The translations under genes and the position numbers were made by a program. A stretch of 40,481 bases of DNA from Candidatus Schekmanbacteria bacterium (GTDB lineage: Bacteria > CSSED10-310 > JACPHN01): positions 1-40,481 of the forward strand of contig JACPHN010000056.1 of the NCBI GenBank assembly GCA_016188575.1, given 5' to 3'. The notes under the pieces are model-generated. The model saw nothing but the letters and a program-made list of their open reading frames with translations, ran no database searches and was not told where the DNA came from. This document shows, one piece after another, positions 8,406-16,828 of this stretch; positions within the stretch are counted from its first letter, which is position 1; each line of letters begins with the position of its first letter.

Positions 8406-9963
8406 TACTACTCTTATCGAGGACATAGATACGCCCTGCGAAATCAACAGCAATGTCAATAGGGCGTTTCACATCAGCGTCCTTAGTCAAGTCAATCTTG
8501 TGAATAAACTTCAGATCTCGATCAAACAGTAGGATCTGCCGGCCCCGCTGGTCCAGGATGGCGAGCTCTCCGAGCTGGCCGAGTGCGACGCGCTCGGGCG
8601 ACTTCAGCTCGTAGCCAGTCCCCGCAAACGGAATGCCATCGAGATACCGCCCGTCGGTGGCATAGCGCGAGAGGGCGAAACCCTTTCGCGCCTGCAGCAA
8701 GTAGATGCGGCCGGTATGGTCAACGGCAAGATCGGCGGGTGTCCGGTCCGACGCACTCGCCAGCGGGCCAAGGTGGGCGAGCTCGGAATTGAGCTGTTGC
8801 GGCAGGTCATAATCGCTGTCGATAACGAGGACGCCGCCGCGTCCGTCCTCGGCGGCGGTGACCAAGTTGCTGAGGGGGACTGTCCGGTCGTCTTGCTGAT
8901 CGCCCTTTCCTTTGGCCTTGAGCTCGGCGACCTTGAGCGTCGTGGGGCGGCCATCCTTTGGCCGCACGATAGCGTCGGCAACAACCCAAAGTCGGCCGAA
9001 CGGGCCGGCGTTGATGTCGCGGGCGCGCTGGGCGGGTATCTCGGCGGTCCTCTGCCCGGAAAGGTCGAACGCAATAGCGAGGTCTCGGCCGGCATCCGCG
9101 ACCCACAACAGCTCACCAGCACCATTCTCCCAGGCAGTAGGTTCAATGGCAATGGCAATGGGCTTTTGTGGAATGTCGTTCTGCAGTGCGAATGCCTGGT
9201 CCCGGCTGAATCTGGGGCGACCGCGGCTCGGCGGCACGTACAGGCGTAGCAGCGAGGAAGTCAGTCCGAGTGCGCGCTGCGCATGGCTGGACTCCGGACT
9301 GGCGTCAATCACGGCCTGAAAGGCCTCCATAGCCGCCGTTGGCCGCCCACGCAGTGCGAGGCAGTACCCAAGCACCAAGCGCGCCCGAGCCGACAGGTCG
9401 GCTTCCGGAGAAGCCGCCAGCAATGTCTCCATCAATCGCGCGGCCTCACCGAGCTCCCCGAGCCTGAGGCTGACCTTTCCGGCGCCGAGCAGCGCCTGAT
9501 CGACCCACTCGCTCTCGGGGTAAAGGCGCGCAACGCGAAGAAAATCTGCATATGCGTCGTCCAGGTCGAACCCCGAAAACGTAGGGACTGTCGCGACAAC
9601 GGCGCGGAAATAGTACGCGCCTGGCGCGGCCGGCTTGGTGACGTAGCGGTCAATGATTGCCTGGAACGCAGCACGGGCATCGACAAGATGGCCGGCATCA
9701 AAATGGTATTGCCCGACTGCGAAGAGCGCGTCGTCCGCGAGCTCGCTGTCAGCGAACGAGGTATACACTTTGGCGAAGTCGGCCAGAGCGGGCTCCGGCT
9801 TTCCGGCCTTCAGCAGCGACACGGCGTTATCGTAGAGCCCCCGCGCGAGTTGCTCATCTACGGCGGCGCGGGCGACGGATGTCGCCGGGAGAGCAACGGC
9901 GGCAGCGTACAGCAGGGGAGTAGCGATGCGAAGCAGGGATGTTCGCCAAGATCCGCGACCCAT
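8383..9963 (-). CDS. TPR and NHL-type beta-propeller exported protein
   Basis: A 526-residue protein with a signal peptide (about residues 5-33, ending ATSVARA), a TPR array to about residue 250 (for example ALADFAKVYTSFADSE and ARAAFQAIIDRY), and a C-terminal propeller of NHL-like blades (about 270-526) such as PADLAVDHTGRIYLLQ and PIDIAVDFAGRIYVLD. TPR and NHL regions both mediate protein or ligand contacts; no catalytic motif is visible. GGGAGG seven bases before ATG 9963 fixes the start, so the longer frame to 10002 is not used. It overlaps and probably couples with the PEGA/PDZ gene, suggesting one envelope complex. A perfect inverted repeat sits in its upstream region. Confidence 0.8.
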   Translation of the reverse strand: MGRGSWRTSLLRIATPLLYAAAVALPATSVARAAVDEQLARGLYDNAVSLLKAGKPEPALADFAKVYTSFADSELADDALFAVGQYHFDAGHLVDARAAFQAIIDRYVTKPAAPGAYYFRAVVATVPTFSGFDLDDAYADFLRVARLYPESEWVDQALLGAGKVSLRLGELGEAARLMETLLAASPEADLSARARLVLGYCLALRGRPTAAMEAFQAVIDASPESSHAQRALGLTSSLLRLYVPPSRGRPRFSRDQAFALQNDIPQKPIAIAIEPTAWENGAGELLWVADAGRDLAIAFDLSGQRTAEIPAQRARDINAGPFGRLWVVADAIVRPKDGRPTTLKVAELKAKGKGDQQDDRTVPLSNLVTAAEDGRGGVLVIDSDYDLPQQLNSELAHLGPLASASDRTPADLAVDHTGRIYLLQARKGFALSRYATDGRYLDGIPFAGTGYELKSPERVALGQLGELAILDQRGRQILLFDRDLKFIHKIDLTKDADVKRPIDIAVDFAGRIYVLDKSSNAVLRLQ

Positions 9964-10019
9964 CAAACGGCCTCCCAATCTGTGCCTGGTGCCTCGCGAC
10001 AAACCCGACCGAGTTTCAC

Positions 10020-10042
10020 CCGCCTGAAGGGGCTTCAGGCGG
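10020..10042. repeat. Perfect 10-bp inverted repeat in a divergent promoter region
   Basis: CCGCCTGAAG, a GGG loop and CTTCAGGCGG form a perfect 10-bp dyad. It lies between the divergent TPR/NHL gene (start 9963) and the lipoprotein gene (start 10191), upstream of the lipoprotein promoter. It may be an operator or a hairpin in the leader of the minus-strand operon. Confidence 0.6.
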
Positions 10043-10109
10043 CGTCGCCATCGTGGCGAGAACTATATCCCGTCACCGTGCGACTAGCAAGCTGTGGCGC
10101 CTGCGTCGG

Positions 10110-10138
10110 TTGCCGCAGGAGGCGCAAGCCTGTATGAT
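10110..10138 (+). promoter_or_regulatory. Sigma-70-type promoter for the MCE-like lipoprotein gene
   Basis: TTGCCG (10110-10115), exactly 17 bases, then TATGAT (10133-10138). Transcription would start near 10145, giving a leader of about 45 bases that includes the GGAGG before ATG 10191. Confidence 0.6.
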
Positions 10139-10190
10139 CTAGCCTCGGGCGGTAGTGGGCCCGATTTAATAATGGAAGTGGAGGAAGCAG

Positions 10191-10898
10191 ATGGCACAGA
10201 CGTCTTCTCACCTGAACCACATCGCTGAACGATTCTCAGCTCTTGCGCTCGTATTGGCTCTTGCCGGTACATGGGGTTGCGGTGGCGGTCCCGAGGCGCA
10301 AGTCCGATTCGACACAAAGCCGGCGGTATCAGCCGGAGACCCGGTCGTGGTGGACGAGGTCGAGGTAGGAGTGGTGAAGGCCGTCGCGGCTCGAGACGGC
10401 AAGACCGAGGTTGCGATCCGCATAAACAAGGAGCACGCACAGCGGGTGCCGAGTCGCATCGTGTTTGCCGTAGAGCGCGCATCAGGCGGCAGCGGTGCGC
10501 GGCTAGTCGGACACGTTCTCGACGCGTCATCGGCGCCGCTCAAGGACGGGGACAGCGTCGAAGGAGCAGATAGCAGCCTCGAGCTCACGCTCAGGCAAGG
10601 CGCGCAGATGGCGTCACGTTTTCTCGACAAAGTCAAGCGTTCAATGTCGTCCCTGGAAAAGACCGTTGACGATCTGGCGCGTGACGAACGGGTGCAGGAC
10701 TTGAGCAGCCGGTTCCGGACGATCGGCGAGGAGCTCAAGAAGCTCAGGGATGATCCCGAACGAGCCAAGGCCGAGGTCGACAGGCTCAAGTCGGAGCTCG
10801 AGGAGCTGGGTGCAACGCTGATGGAGCGGGGGCTGACGCCGGCGGCTGAACGTCTGCGCAAGGAATACGAGGAGTTGGCGGAGGAAGCAGCAAAGTAG
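10191..10898 (+). CDS. MCE/MlaD-like lipoprotein with C-terminal coiled coil
   Basis: A 235-residue protein with an N-terminal signal sequence ending in TWGC; the Cys near residue 30 is a plausible lipidation site although the lipobox is not ideal. Residues about 37-95 resemble a short MCE domain: a beta strand, then SAGDPVVVDEVEVGVVKAV, which matches the 'G..V...GV.VG.V' core of MlaD-type proteins. From about 130 to the end the sequence is highly charged and helical, probably a coiled coil. MCE proteins bind lipids and usually work with an ABC transporter (MlaE/MlaF); none is in this window. The ATG has GGAGG upstream. It diverges from the TPR/NHL-PEGA operon. Confidence 0.65.
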   Translation: MAQTSSHLNHIAERFSALALVLALAGTWGCGGGPEAQVRFDTKPAVSAGDPVVVDEVEVGVVKAVAARDGKTEVAIRINKEHAQRVPSRIVFAVERASGGSGARLVGHVLDASSAPLKDGDSVEGADSSLELTLRQGAQMASRFLDKVKRSMSSLEKTVDDLARDERVQDLSSRFRTIGEELKKLRDDPERAKAEVDRLKSELEELGATLMERGLTPAAERLRKEYEELAEEAAK

Positions 10899-11060
10899 GA
10901 TGGCGGAGGACAGTCCGACCGGCCCGCAGGGAGCGTCGCGCCTGCTGCGGCGCGCTTTCGACAAGTCCCGCGTGGATCCCGGCTGCTCGCGGCGCAGGCT
11001 TCCTGAAAGCGCGGGCGCCGCGGCGAGAAGGCGGACACGGCTATGCGCGAGACCTGAGGC

Positions 11061-11085
11061 CAGTCCGCTTCCGGAATACGGACTG
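11061..11085. terminator. Hairpin between convergent genes
   Basis: CAGTCCG (11061-11067) and CGGACTG (11079-11085) form a 7-bp stem with an 11-base loop, ending exactly where the minus-strand coiled-coil gene stops. No long T run follows on either strand, so function as a bidirectional terminator is uncertain. The rest of 10899-11060 shows no supported gene. Confidence 0.4.
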
Positions 11086-11322
11086 CTATTCCAGGTCCTC
11101 TTCGTCCTCTGAGGCGAGATCGCTCTCGACGCCGAGCCTCACACAGGCAGCGTCGTGGATTTGGCGCACCGCCTCCTTGTGGGCATTGAGCTCGGTAATT
11201 CGCTCTTTGACCGCAGCGAGCTCTTTTTCAATCTCGTCGTCTTTTTCCTGAATATCGACCTTGGCCTGCTCGAGAGTAACCAAGAACATGTTGCGGCGTC
11301 GCTCGTCCATGTCGACAGGCAT
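11086..11322 (-). CDS. Small coiled-coil protein, unknown function
   Basis: A 78-residue acidic protein made almost wholly of charged heptad-like helix (for example DEIEKELAAVKERITEL) with a short acidic tail ending EDEEDLE. No domain is recognised. GGAGG six bases before ATG 11322 strongly supports this start over the longer frame to 11448. It stands alone, convergent with the lipoprotein gene and divergent from leucine dehydrogenase. Confidence 0.6.
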   Translation of the reverse strand: MPVDMDERRRNMFLVTLEQAKVDIQEKDDEIEKELAAVKERITELNAHKEAVRQIHDAACVRLGVESDLASEDEEDLE

Positions 11323-11651
11323 TCTCGTCCTCCGTAGTCCGCGCCAGACAGCAAAACTCGCTTGTAGATAGCGGCATTCGCGGGAGAAAGCAAGGCTCCC
11401 TTGCCGCCGCGCGGACGTCGCCGCCAGCCGGCACCTTGCCCCGGCCACTCGGTGATCACCACAATCGGATGGGATTGCGGTTGCTCTCGCTGCGATGGGC
11501 GACGCGGCAGGCTCTGCTACTCAGACAGTGAATCGCGGGACTTCGAGTTGACTTCCGCGACTACTGGTGTACGATACGCTACGCTACAGATACCTTGTCG
11601 CTCCGGATTGCACCGGGTTGCGCAGGCGCAGGCTTTTAGAGGAGGAGGAAA
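11323..11651. other. Divergent intergenic region
   Basis: About 330 bases between the coiled-coil gene and leucine dehydrogenase. It holds the candidate promoter described for the dehydrogenase and a purine-rich ribosome binding site. No gene or structured RNA was recognised in the rest. Confidence 0.5.
11548..11575 (+). promoter_or_regulatory. Candidate sigma-70 promoter for leucine dehydrogenase
   Basis: TTGACT (11548-11553), a 16-base spacer and TACGAT (11570-11575). Transcription would begin near 11582, about 70 bases before the GTG start at 11652. Confidence 0.45.
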
Positions 11652-12761
11652 GTGGAGCTGATCCCGTACATGGAGAAGCACGGGCACGAGCAGGTGGTTT
11701 TCTGTGTGAACGAGGACGCGGGTCTACGAGCGATCATCGCCATTCACGACACCACTCTCGGTCCGGCGCTGGGCGGGACCCGCATGTGGCCCTATCAATC
11801 GGAGGAGGAAGCACTTCGCGATGCGCTTCGCCTGGCGCGCGGCATGGCGTACAAGGCAGCCGCTGCAGGGTTGAATCTGGGCGGCGGAAAGGCCGTCATC
11901 GTCGGCGACCCCAAGAAGGACAAGAGCGAGGCGCTATTCCGCGCCTATGGGCGCTTCGTCGACACGCTGGGCGGTCGATACATCACGGCAGAAGACGTCG
12001 GGACAGATGTAAACGACATGGAGTACATCCGCATGGAGACGCGCCACGTCGTCGGCATCAGCAAGACGATGCAAGGCAGTGGCGATCCCTCGCCAGTGAC
12101 CGCACATGGCGTGATCCAGGGTTTGCGGGCCTGCGCTGAGGAGCGTCTGCACCGCGATAACCTCAATGGCGTTTCGATTGCCATTCAGGGCCTTGGAAAA
12201 GTAGGATACTACCTGTGCAAGTTTCTCTCCGAGGAGGGCGTACGAATTTTTGGCTGCGACCTGGATGCCGAGAACAGCGAGCGCGCCCGCCAGGAGTTTG
12301 GGGTCGAGGTGGTTGCTCCTGAGGCGATTATCGACGTGCAGGTCGATATCTTTTGCCCGGCCGCTCTGGGCGGCATCGTGAACGACGAGACCATGGATCG
12401 TTTCAGGTGCCAGGTGATCGCGGGTCCAGCCAACAATCAACTGGCCGAAGATCGACATGGTGACGAGCTCGCCAGGCGAGGGATACTCTATGCCCCTGAT
12501 TACGTGATCAATGCCGGCGGGCTGATCAATGTCTACGTGGAGCTCGAGGGATATAACCGTGAGCGAGCCATGGTCATGACCCGCGGCATCTACTACAACC
12601 TGAAGCGCGTCTTTGCCATCGCGCGAGGCCAGGCAATCGGCACCCATATCGCGGCCGATCGCATGGCCGAGGAGCGCATTGCAGCGGTGCGCAATGTTCA
12701 CAAGACCTATGTTCCCGGCATGGACCGGTATCCGGGTCGGACGCGAATGCCGACCCGTTAG
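11652..12761 (+). CDS. Leucine dehydrogenase (Glu/Leu/Phe/Val dehydrogenase family)
   Basis: NAD-dependent oxidative deaminase of branched-chain amino acids, linking leucine, valine and isoleucine to their 2-oxo acids. The 369 residues match leucine dehydrogenases in length. K68 in ARGMAYKAA and K80 in LNLGGGKAVI occupy the same numbers as the substrate-binding and catalytic lysines of Bacillus leucine dehydrogenase. HDTTLGPALGGTRMW (about 32-46) and the NAD-binding GLGKVGYYLCKF (about 180) also fit. The GTG at 11652 follows GAGGAGGAAA and gives the family N-terminus; ATG 11670 would trim it. It appears monocistronic. Phenylalanine or valine preference cannot be ruled out from sequence reading. 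Confidence 0.9.
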   Translation: MELIPYMEKHGHEQVVFCVNEDAGLRAIIAIHDTTLGPALGGTRMWPYQSEEEALRDALRLARGMAYKAAAAGLNLGGGKAVIVGDPKKDKSEALFRAYGRFVDTLGGRYITAEDVGTDVNDMEYIRMETRHVVGISKTMQGSGDPSPVTAHGVIQGLRACAEERLHRDNLNGVSIAIQGLGKVGYYLCKFLSEEGVRIFGCDLDAENSERARQEFGVEVVAPEAIIDVQVDIFCPAALGGIVNDETMDRFRCQVIAGPANNQLAEDRHGDELARRGILYAPDYVINAGGLINVYVELEGYNRERAMVMTRGIYYNLKRVFAIARGQAIGTHIAADRMAEERIAAVRNVHKTYVPGMDRYPGRTRMPTR

Positions 12762-12962
12762 ACGCCTGCAGAAAAGTAATAACGCCCGGCGCCCGCCACG
12801 GCGGCGGCGTCCCGCGGCCGTAGCCACCGCTTGGACGCGGACACACGACGGGCATTGGATCGTTTCCCCATGAGATCGGACGCCGATTCGGGACCAGGTT
12901 CCTCCCTCTGAGGGTGCGAGTCGGCGCGAGCCAGACCGGACGGCAAAGCGGAGAGATGACTC

Positions 12963-14876
12963 ATGCTTGAAGCATTCAGAAGAAACCTCAAACATTTTCA
13001 CTGGATCCTGTGGCTGATCATTCTGGCCTTCATAGGCACGATATTCCTGGTCTGGGGCCGCGGCAAGGGCGGCACCGATCAGAGCGTGGTAGCTGTTGTC
13101 AACCGCAAGGAGATCAGTCGGCGAGCCTGGCAAGACCGCTATCAGAACCTTGAAAGGGTTTACCGGCAGCGATTTGGTGAGCAATTCGACCGCATCAGGG
13201 AGAGCTTTGACCTGCAGGACGCCGCGCTCAACGATCTTATTCGGCAGCAGGTGCTGAGCGACGTATGTGATGAGCTTGGAGTCCTCGTCGGCGATGAGGA
13301 AGTCCGCCGCGAAGTCATGAACACGGAAGCTTTTCAGGAAAGCGGAAGCTTCAGCGCAAAGCGGTACGACGAGGTGTTGCTGCGCGTGCGCATGACGCGC
13401 GATCAGTATGAACGCCAGCTCCGCGGTGATCTGGCGCTGCAGAAGCTCGAAGATCTCATCAAGGCGGGTGTCATGGTCTCGGATACCGAGGTTAACAGCG
13501 AGCTGCGGCGGCGCGAGGAAAAGGTAAAAGTGCGCTACCTCGCCGCCAAGGCTGCCGATCTCAAGGACGGCATCGAGGTCAGCGAAGGCGACCTTGAGCG
13601 CTATCTTGCCGAGCACGCGAGCGACTTTGCCCGCCCGGAAACCAGGCGCGCGGACTACGTGTTGCTCGCGAAATCCGCCGTAGAGGAGACTGCGGAGGTT
13701 ACCGAGGATGCGGTGAAGGCCAGTTACGAGGCCGACAAGGACAGCAAGTACACGACAGAGGAGCAAGTCCGCGCCCGCCATATTCTGGTCAAGGCCGCGA
13801 GGGATGCGAGCGCAGATGACCAGCAGAAGGCGCGCGCCAAAGCCGAGGCGGCGCTTGCCCGGGTGCGCGCGGGCGCCGACTTTGCGGAGGTTGCCAAGGA
13901 GGTATCTGAGGACTCCAGTGCCGCGGAGGGCGGGGATCTCGGGCTCTTTGGTCGCGGCAGAATGGTGCCCGAATTCGAAGCTGCGGTGTTCTCACTGGAA
14001 CCCGGAGCAACCAGCGACATCGTGCAGACTGACTTCGGCTTTCACATCGTCCGCGTGGAGGCACGCCAGCCACGCACAGTTCAGCCGTTTGAGCAAGTCA
14101 AGGTCGCAATCGAGCAGGAGATCAGGCGGGAGCAGGCGGACGCCAAACTGGAGGAAATCTCCGAGACCCTGTCCAGAACTGCGCAGACTGCCACGACGGC
14201 ACAGGAGCTGGCAGACCGGGCGCCAAAGCGGAAATCAGGGACGACCACCATCGCCGAGGTCGGGGAGACGGGCTTCTTCGGTCAGAGTGAGCTGGTCCCC
14301 GGCATCGGGCGATCGCGTGAGTTTGCGGACGCGACGTTTGCGACCGAAATCGGAAAATGGAGCGCGCCGACCAAGACCTTCCGCGGTTACTATTTCATCC
14401 GTCCGCTGGAAAAAAAGGAACCGCACGCGGCCGCTCTGGCAGAGGTGCGAGCAGACGTTCAGGAGGCGCTGAAAAAGTCAAAGGCCATGGAAAAGGCCCG
14501 GGAGAAGATGCGAGCCGCGGCAGAGCAGGTACGTGCGGGCACCCGGAACTGGGAACAGGCGGCAGCAGATCTGGGGACCAAATCGGTGGATTCGGAGCTC
14601 ATCAAGCGCGGCGCCTACCTGACCGACGTCGGCCGAAGTGAGGAGCTGGACAAGCTGATGTTTTCACTGGCTCCGGGCGAGCTCGGAGGCCCGCTTGAGG
14701 TCAAGGATGCAATCGTGCTGGTGAGCGTCGTGGAACGTCAAGACATTGCTGCCGCTCAGGCTGATCAGCAGCGTGAGAGCCTGCGCAAGGAGCTGCGGAG
14801 CCGGAAGCAAAACAACTACTACTCCGCGTGGGTACAGGCGCGCATCGAAGCCGCTAACGTCGAGCGCATGTTATAG
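12963..14876 (+). CDS. ppiD: PpiD-type membrane-anchored peptidyl-prolyl isomerase/chaperone
   Basis: A 637-residue periplasmic folding factor anchored by one N-terminal membrane helix (about residues 13-32, short cytoplasmic N-terminus). Residues about 35-200 form a SurA-N-like chaperone region. A parvulin (PpiC) domain follows at about 265-365: VRARHILVKA, GGDLGLFGRGRMVPEFEAA, FGFHIVRVE. A second, more diverged parvulin-like segment lies near 420-485 (GETGFFGQSELVPGIG). This is the domain order of PpiD. It assists newly exported outer-membrane and periplasmic proteins. GGAGAG precedes the ATG. The 200 bases upstream (12762-12962) carry no gene. Confidence 0.9.
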   Translation: MLEAFRRNLKHFHWILWLIILAFIGTIFLVWGRGKGGTDQSVVAVVNRKEISRRAWQDRYQNLERVYRQRFGEQFDRIRESFDLQDAALNDLIRQQVLSDVCDELGVLVGDEEVRREVMNTEAFQESGSFSAKRYDEVLLRVRMTRDQYERQLRGDLALQKLEDLIKAGVMVSDTEVNSELRRREEKVKVRYLAAKAADLKDGIEVSEGDLERYLAEHASDFARPETRRADYVLLAKSAVEETAEVTEDAVKASYEADKDSKYTTEEQVRARHILVKAARDASADDQQKARAKAEAALARVRAGADFAEVAKEVSEDSSAAEGGDLGLFGRGRMVPEFEAAVFSLEPGATSDIVQTDFGFHIVRVEARQPRTVQPFEQVKVAIEQEIRREQADAKLEEISETLSRTAQTATTAQELADRAPKRKSGTTTIAEVGETGFFGQSELVPGIGRSREFADATFATEIGKWSAPTKTFRGYYFIRPLEKKEPHAAALAEVRADVQEALKKSKAMEKAREKMRAAAEQVRAGTRNWEQAAADLGTKSVDSELIKRGAYLTDVGRSEELDKLMFSLAPGELGGPLEVKDAIVLVSVVERQDIAAAQADQQRESLRKELRSRKQNNYYSAWVQARIEAANVERML

Positions 14877-14894
14877 ACACGAGGTCGTCCGCTT

Positions 14895-15461
14895 TCAGGC
14901 GTCGGCATCAGCGCCGACGCCTCCTGCCGGCTTGTGGTACGAAGTGTAAAGCCGGCGAAACTCCTCATTGTCGATGAGCGCTCGGTTGATCAGGAAGTAC
15001 TCCTTGATTCGCTCGTTGTTCTTGCGCATCTTCTCCACCAGAATACGGCAAAGCCCTTGATAGAGCTTTGCTGCCATGGCGCTATCGCGGTCGAGAAGCG
15101 AGATGAAGTCCTCTCTGGAGACGCTCAGCAGGATGGTGGGATCTACGGCAACCACGCTCGCGGAGGTGGGCGCCGGCTCGATGAGCGTCATCTCCCCGAG
15201 CATCGCGCCGGCATAGAGATCGGCGAGCCGCACGGGGTCATCGCCAAGGATTTTCTCCACGCGGACCCGTCCTTCCTTCACGACATGAAGTCGGCTGCCT
15301 GGCTGTCCTTCGCGAATAATGAGCTCGCCGGGCGCGACCCGTGACTCCTCCAGAAGCGTCACGACCTGTTCGAGCTGACTGTCCGACAGCTCGCAAAAGA
15401 GGCTCGTGTCCTTCAGAAGCTGCTTACATTCCAGTATCCGGTCACTTGCGATGTTGCTCAT
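14895..15461 (-). CDS. Cyclic-nucleotide-binding-domain protein without DNA-binding domain
   Basis: A 188-residue protein with a CRP-like cNMP-binding fold (about residues 15-135) and a helical C-terminus, but no helix-turn-helix. In the phosphate-binding cassette LGEMTLIEPAPTSAS the Gly-Glu pair is present but the Arg that binds the cyclic phosphate is replaced by Thr, so cAMP or cGMP binding is doubtful. It may sense another ligand or act as a structural partner. ATG 15461 follows GAGGT at good spacing, so the TTG at 15479 is not needed. It is convergent with ppiD and divergent from the PilT-like pair. Confidence 0.82.
   Translation of the reverse strand: MSNIASDRILECKQLLKDTSLFCELSDSQLEQVVTLLEESRVAPGELIIREGQPGSRLHVVKEGRVRVEKILGDDPVRLADLYAGAMLGEMTLIEPAPTSASVVAVDPTILLSVSREDFISLLDRDSAMAAKLYQGLCRILVEKMRKNNERIKEYFLINRALIDNEEFRRLYTSYHKPAGGVGADADA
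14897..14922. terminator. 10-bp hairpin at the shared 3' ends of ppiD and the cNMP-domain gene
   Basis: AGGCGTCGGC and GCCGACGCCT form a perfect 10-bp stem with a 6-base loop, 20 bases after the ppiD stop and within the last codons of the convergent gene. No T run follows. Likely a transcription end or mRNA-stabilising hairpin for ppiD. Confidence 0.45.
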
Positions 15462-15583
15462 TTCGACCTCAAACTCCAATCACTGTCGGCGCGGGCATGA
15501 TTGATGGCTGGGTTATCTTGTCCACCGGGGTAGACCGTACCACGACTGGGCCGGGAGAACAAGATAGCGAATTCCCCGCCGGA

Positions 15584-15634
15584 CCGTGCTCGCGGGCGGG
15601 ATTCCCGGGAGGGCGTAGGCCCGCGAGCTCACGG
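15584..15634. repeat. Long imperfect inverted repeat between divergent genes
   Basis: CCGTG plus CTCGCGGGC (15584-15597) pair with GCCCGCGAG and CACGG (15619-15634), giving 14 base pairs with a two-base CT bulge. It lies between the cNMP-domain gene and the first PilT-like gene. It could be a regulatory hairpin or operator; no gene is present in the 281-base gap. Confidence 0.5.
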
Positions 15635-15742
15635 AGCGCCGCGCTGTCCTCCGCCCCGGGCTGAGTTTGCGTGCTGAGGATTGCCCTTGCCCGCAGTTCG
15701 CATTAGCGTCACGGAGAAAGACCGCGAGGGTGAAAAAAGAGC

Positions 15743-16828
15743 ATGGACGAAATCGAGCAGCTCCTGGCGAAAACGCTTGACCAGCAGCAGAGTGGAGCAC
15801 TTGGGGACATTCACCTCAAAGCCGGTGGTCCCATCTGGATCCGGCGCGACGGGGAGCTGGTGAGGTTGTCCGCCGAGATCGTACCGGGGGAAGCCGTCAG
15901 CGCCTTCGCGCGAAAAGTCCTTCGCGAGGATCAGTGGGAGCGGTTTGAGCGAGGGATGGCGGTGGACACATCCTATGGCCTCGGGGCGGTGGCGCGCTTT
16001 CGCGCTCATCTCTTTCACACCTATGGCGGGATGACGATTATTCTGCGCGCCATTCCGCTCGAGATCCCGAGTCTGGAGACGCTGAATTTGCCGCGCGAGC
16101 TCTTGAGCCTGGTCAAGCTCGACAGCGGTCTCGTGCTGATTGGCGGCGGGGCACGCGCGGGGAAGTCCACGACACTGGCGGCCATCGTCGAAGCCATCAA
16201 TGAAAGGTGTGCCCACCATATCGTGATCCTGGAGGATCCGATCGAGTTCCTGTACCGCGACCGCCGGGCGAGCATTTCCCAGGTGGAGGTCGGAACAGAT
16301 GTCGAGAGCTTGTCGGTGGGGTTGGATCGCGCAATACGAGAAGATGCCAATGTCGTGGTCGTCGGGGCAATCGGCCAGCCGAGGGGAATCGAACAGCTCG
16401 TGCCGCTGGCGGAGGGAGGGTGTCTGGTGTTGGCGACGGTGGAGGCAAACGACACTGCCGCTTTGCTCACGTCCTGTCTGGAAGCGGTGAGCGGCGAGCG
16501 GCGTGCGGCGCTGGCGGCAGCACTTGGAAGAAACCTGCAGTTGGTGATGTGCCAGAAAATGGTGGTGCGCGCTGGTGGCGGAGGCGTCGTTCCCATCACG
16601 GAAATGGCGTGGGGATGCCGGCCCTTGGCGGAGTGGTTGGAACTGGGCGGCAGCAGCTCTCGACTCCGCGAACTGCTCGAAAAGGGAACGGCGAGCTATG
16701 GAACGTACTCCTTCGATCAGAGCTTGATGAAACGCCTGCGGATGCGGGAGATCGACACGCAGGCGGCGATGGATGCGGCCACGGATACAGTCCCGTTCGA
16801 GCGGATGGTGGCAAGTGGACTCGACTGA
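15743..16828 (+). CDS. PilT-like type II/IV secretion ATPase with degenerate Walker B and His boxes
   Basis: Homologue of the pilus retraction ATPase PilT, 361 residues. The N-terminal PAS-like domain (about 1-105, GDIHLKAGGPIWIRRDGEL) and the RecA-like domain follow the family. Walker A is GGGARAGKS (134-142), with Lys141 kept. The Asp box VILEDPIEF (161-169) keeps its acidic residues. The Walker B region reads VVVVGAIGQ (204-212): the family GE is GA, so the catalytic glutamate is lost. The His box (family form ATLHTNS) reads ATVEAND, so the histidine is lost. It may bind ATP but hydrolyse poorly. It overlaps a second such gene by 14 bases. No pilin or PilB gene is in the window. Confidence 0.85.
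   Translation: MDEIEQLLAKTLDQQQSGALGDIHLKAGGPIWIRRDGELVRLSAEIVPGEAVSAFARKVLREDQWERFERGMAVDTSYGLGAVARFRAHLFHTYGGMTIILRAIPLEIPSLETLNLPRELLSLVKLDSGLVLIGGGARAGKSTTLAAIVEAINERCAHHIVILEDPIEFLYRDRRASISQVEVGTDVESLSVGLDRAIREDANVVVVGAIGQPRGIEQLVPLAEGGCLVLATVEANDTAALLTSCLEAVSGERRAALAAALGRNLQLVMCQKMVVRAGGGGVVPITEMAWGCRPLAEWLELGGSSSRLRELLEKGTASYGTYSFDQSLMKRLRMREIDTQAAMDAATDTVPFERMVASGLD

Noticed and set aside
9283-10137. 284-codon plus-strand frame
   Set aside because: Antisense to the TPR/NHL gene, with no recognisable domain.
10900-11112. Short plus-strand frame after the lipoprotein gene
   Set aside because: Arg-rich random composition, no conserved motif, and it runs through the hairpin into the convergent gene.
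11934-13781. 615-codon antisense open frame opposite leucine dehydrogenase and ppiD
   Set aside because: It covers parts of two clear genes, has no family motif and is explained by codon bias of the opposite strand in GC-rich DNA.
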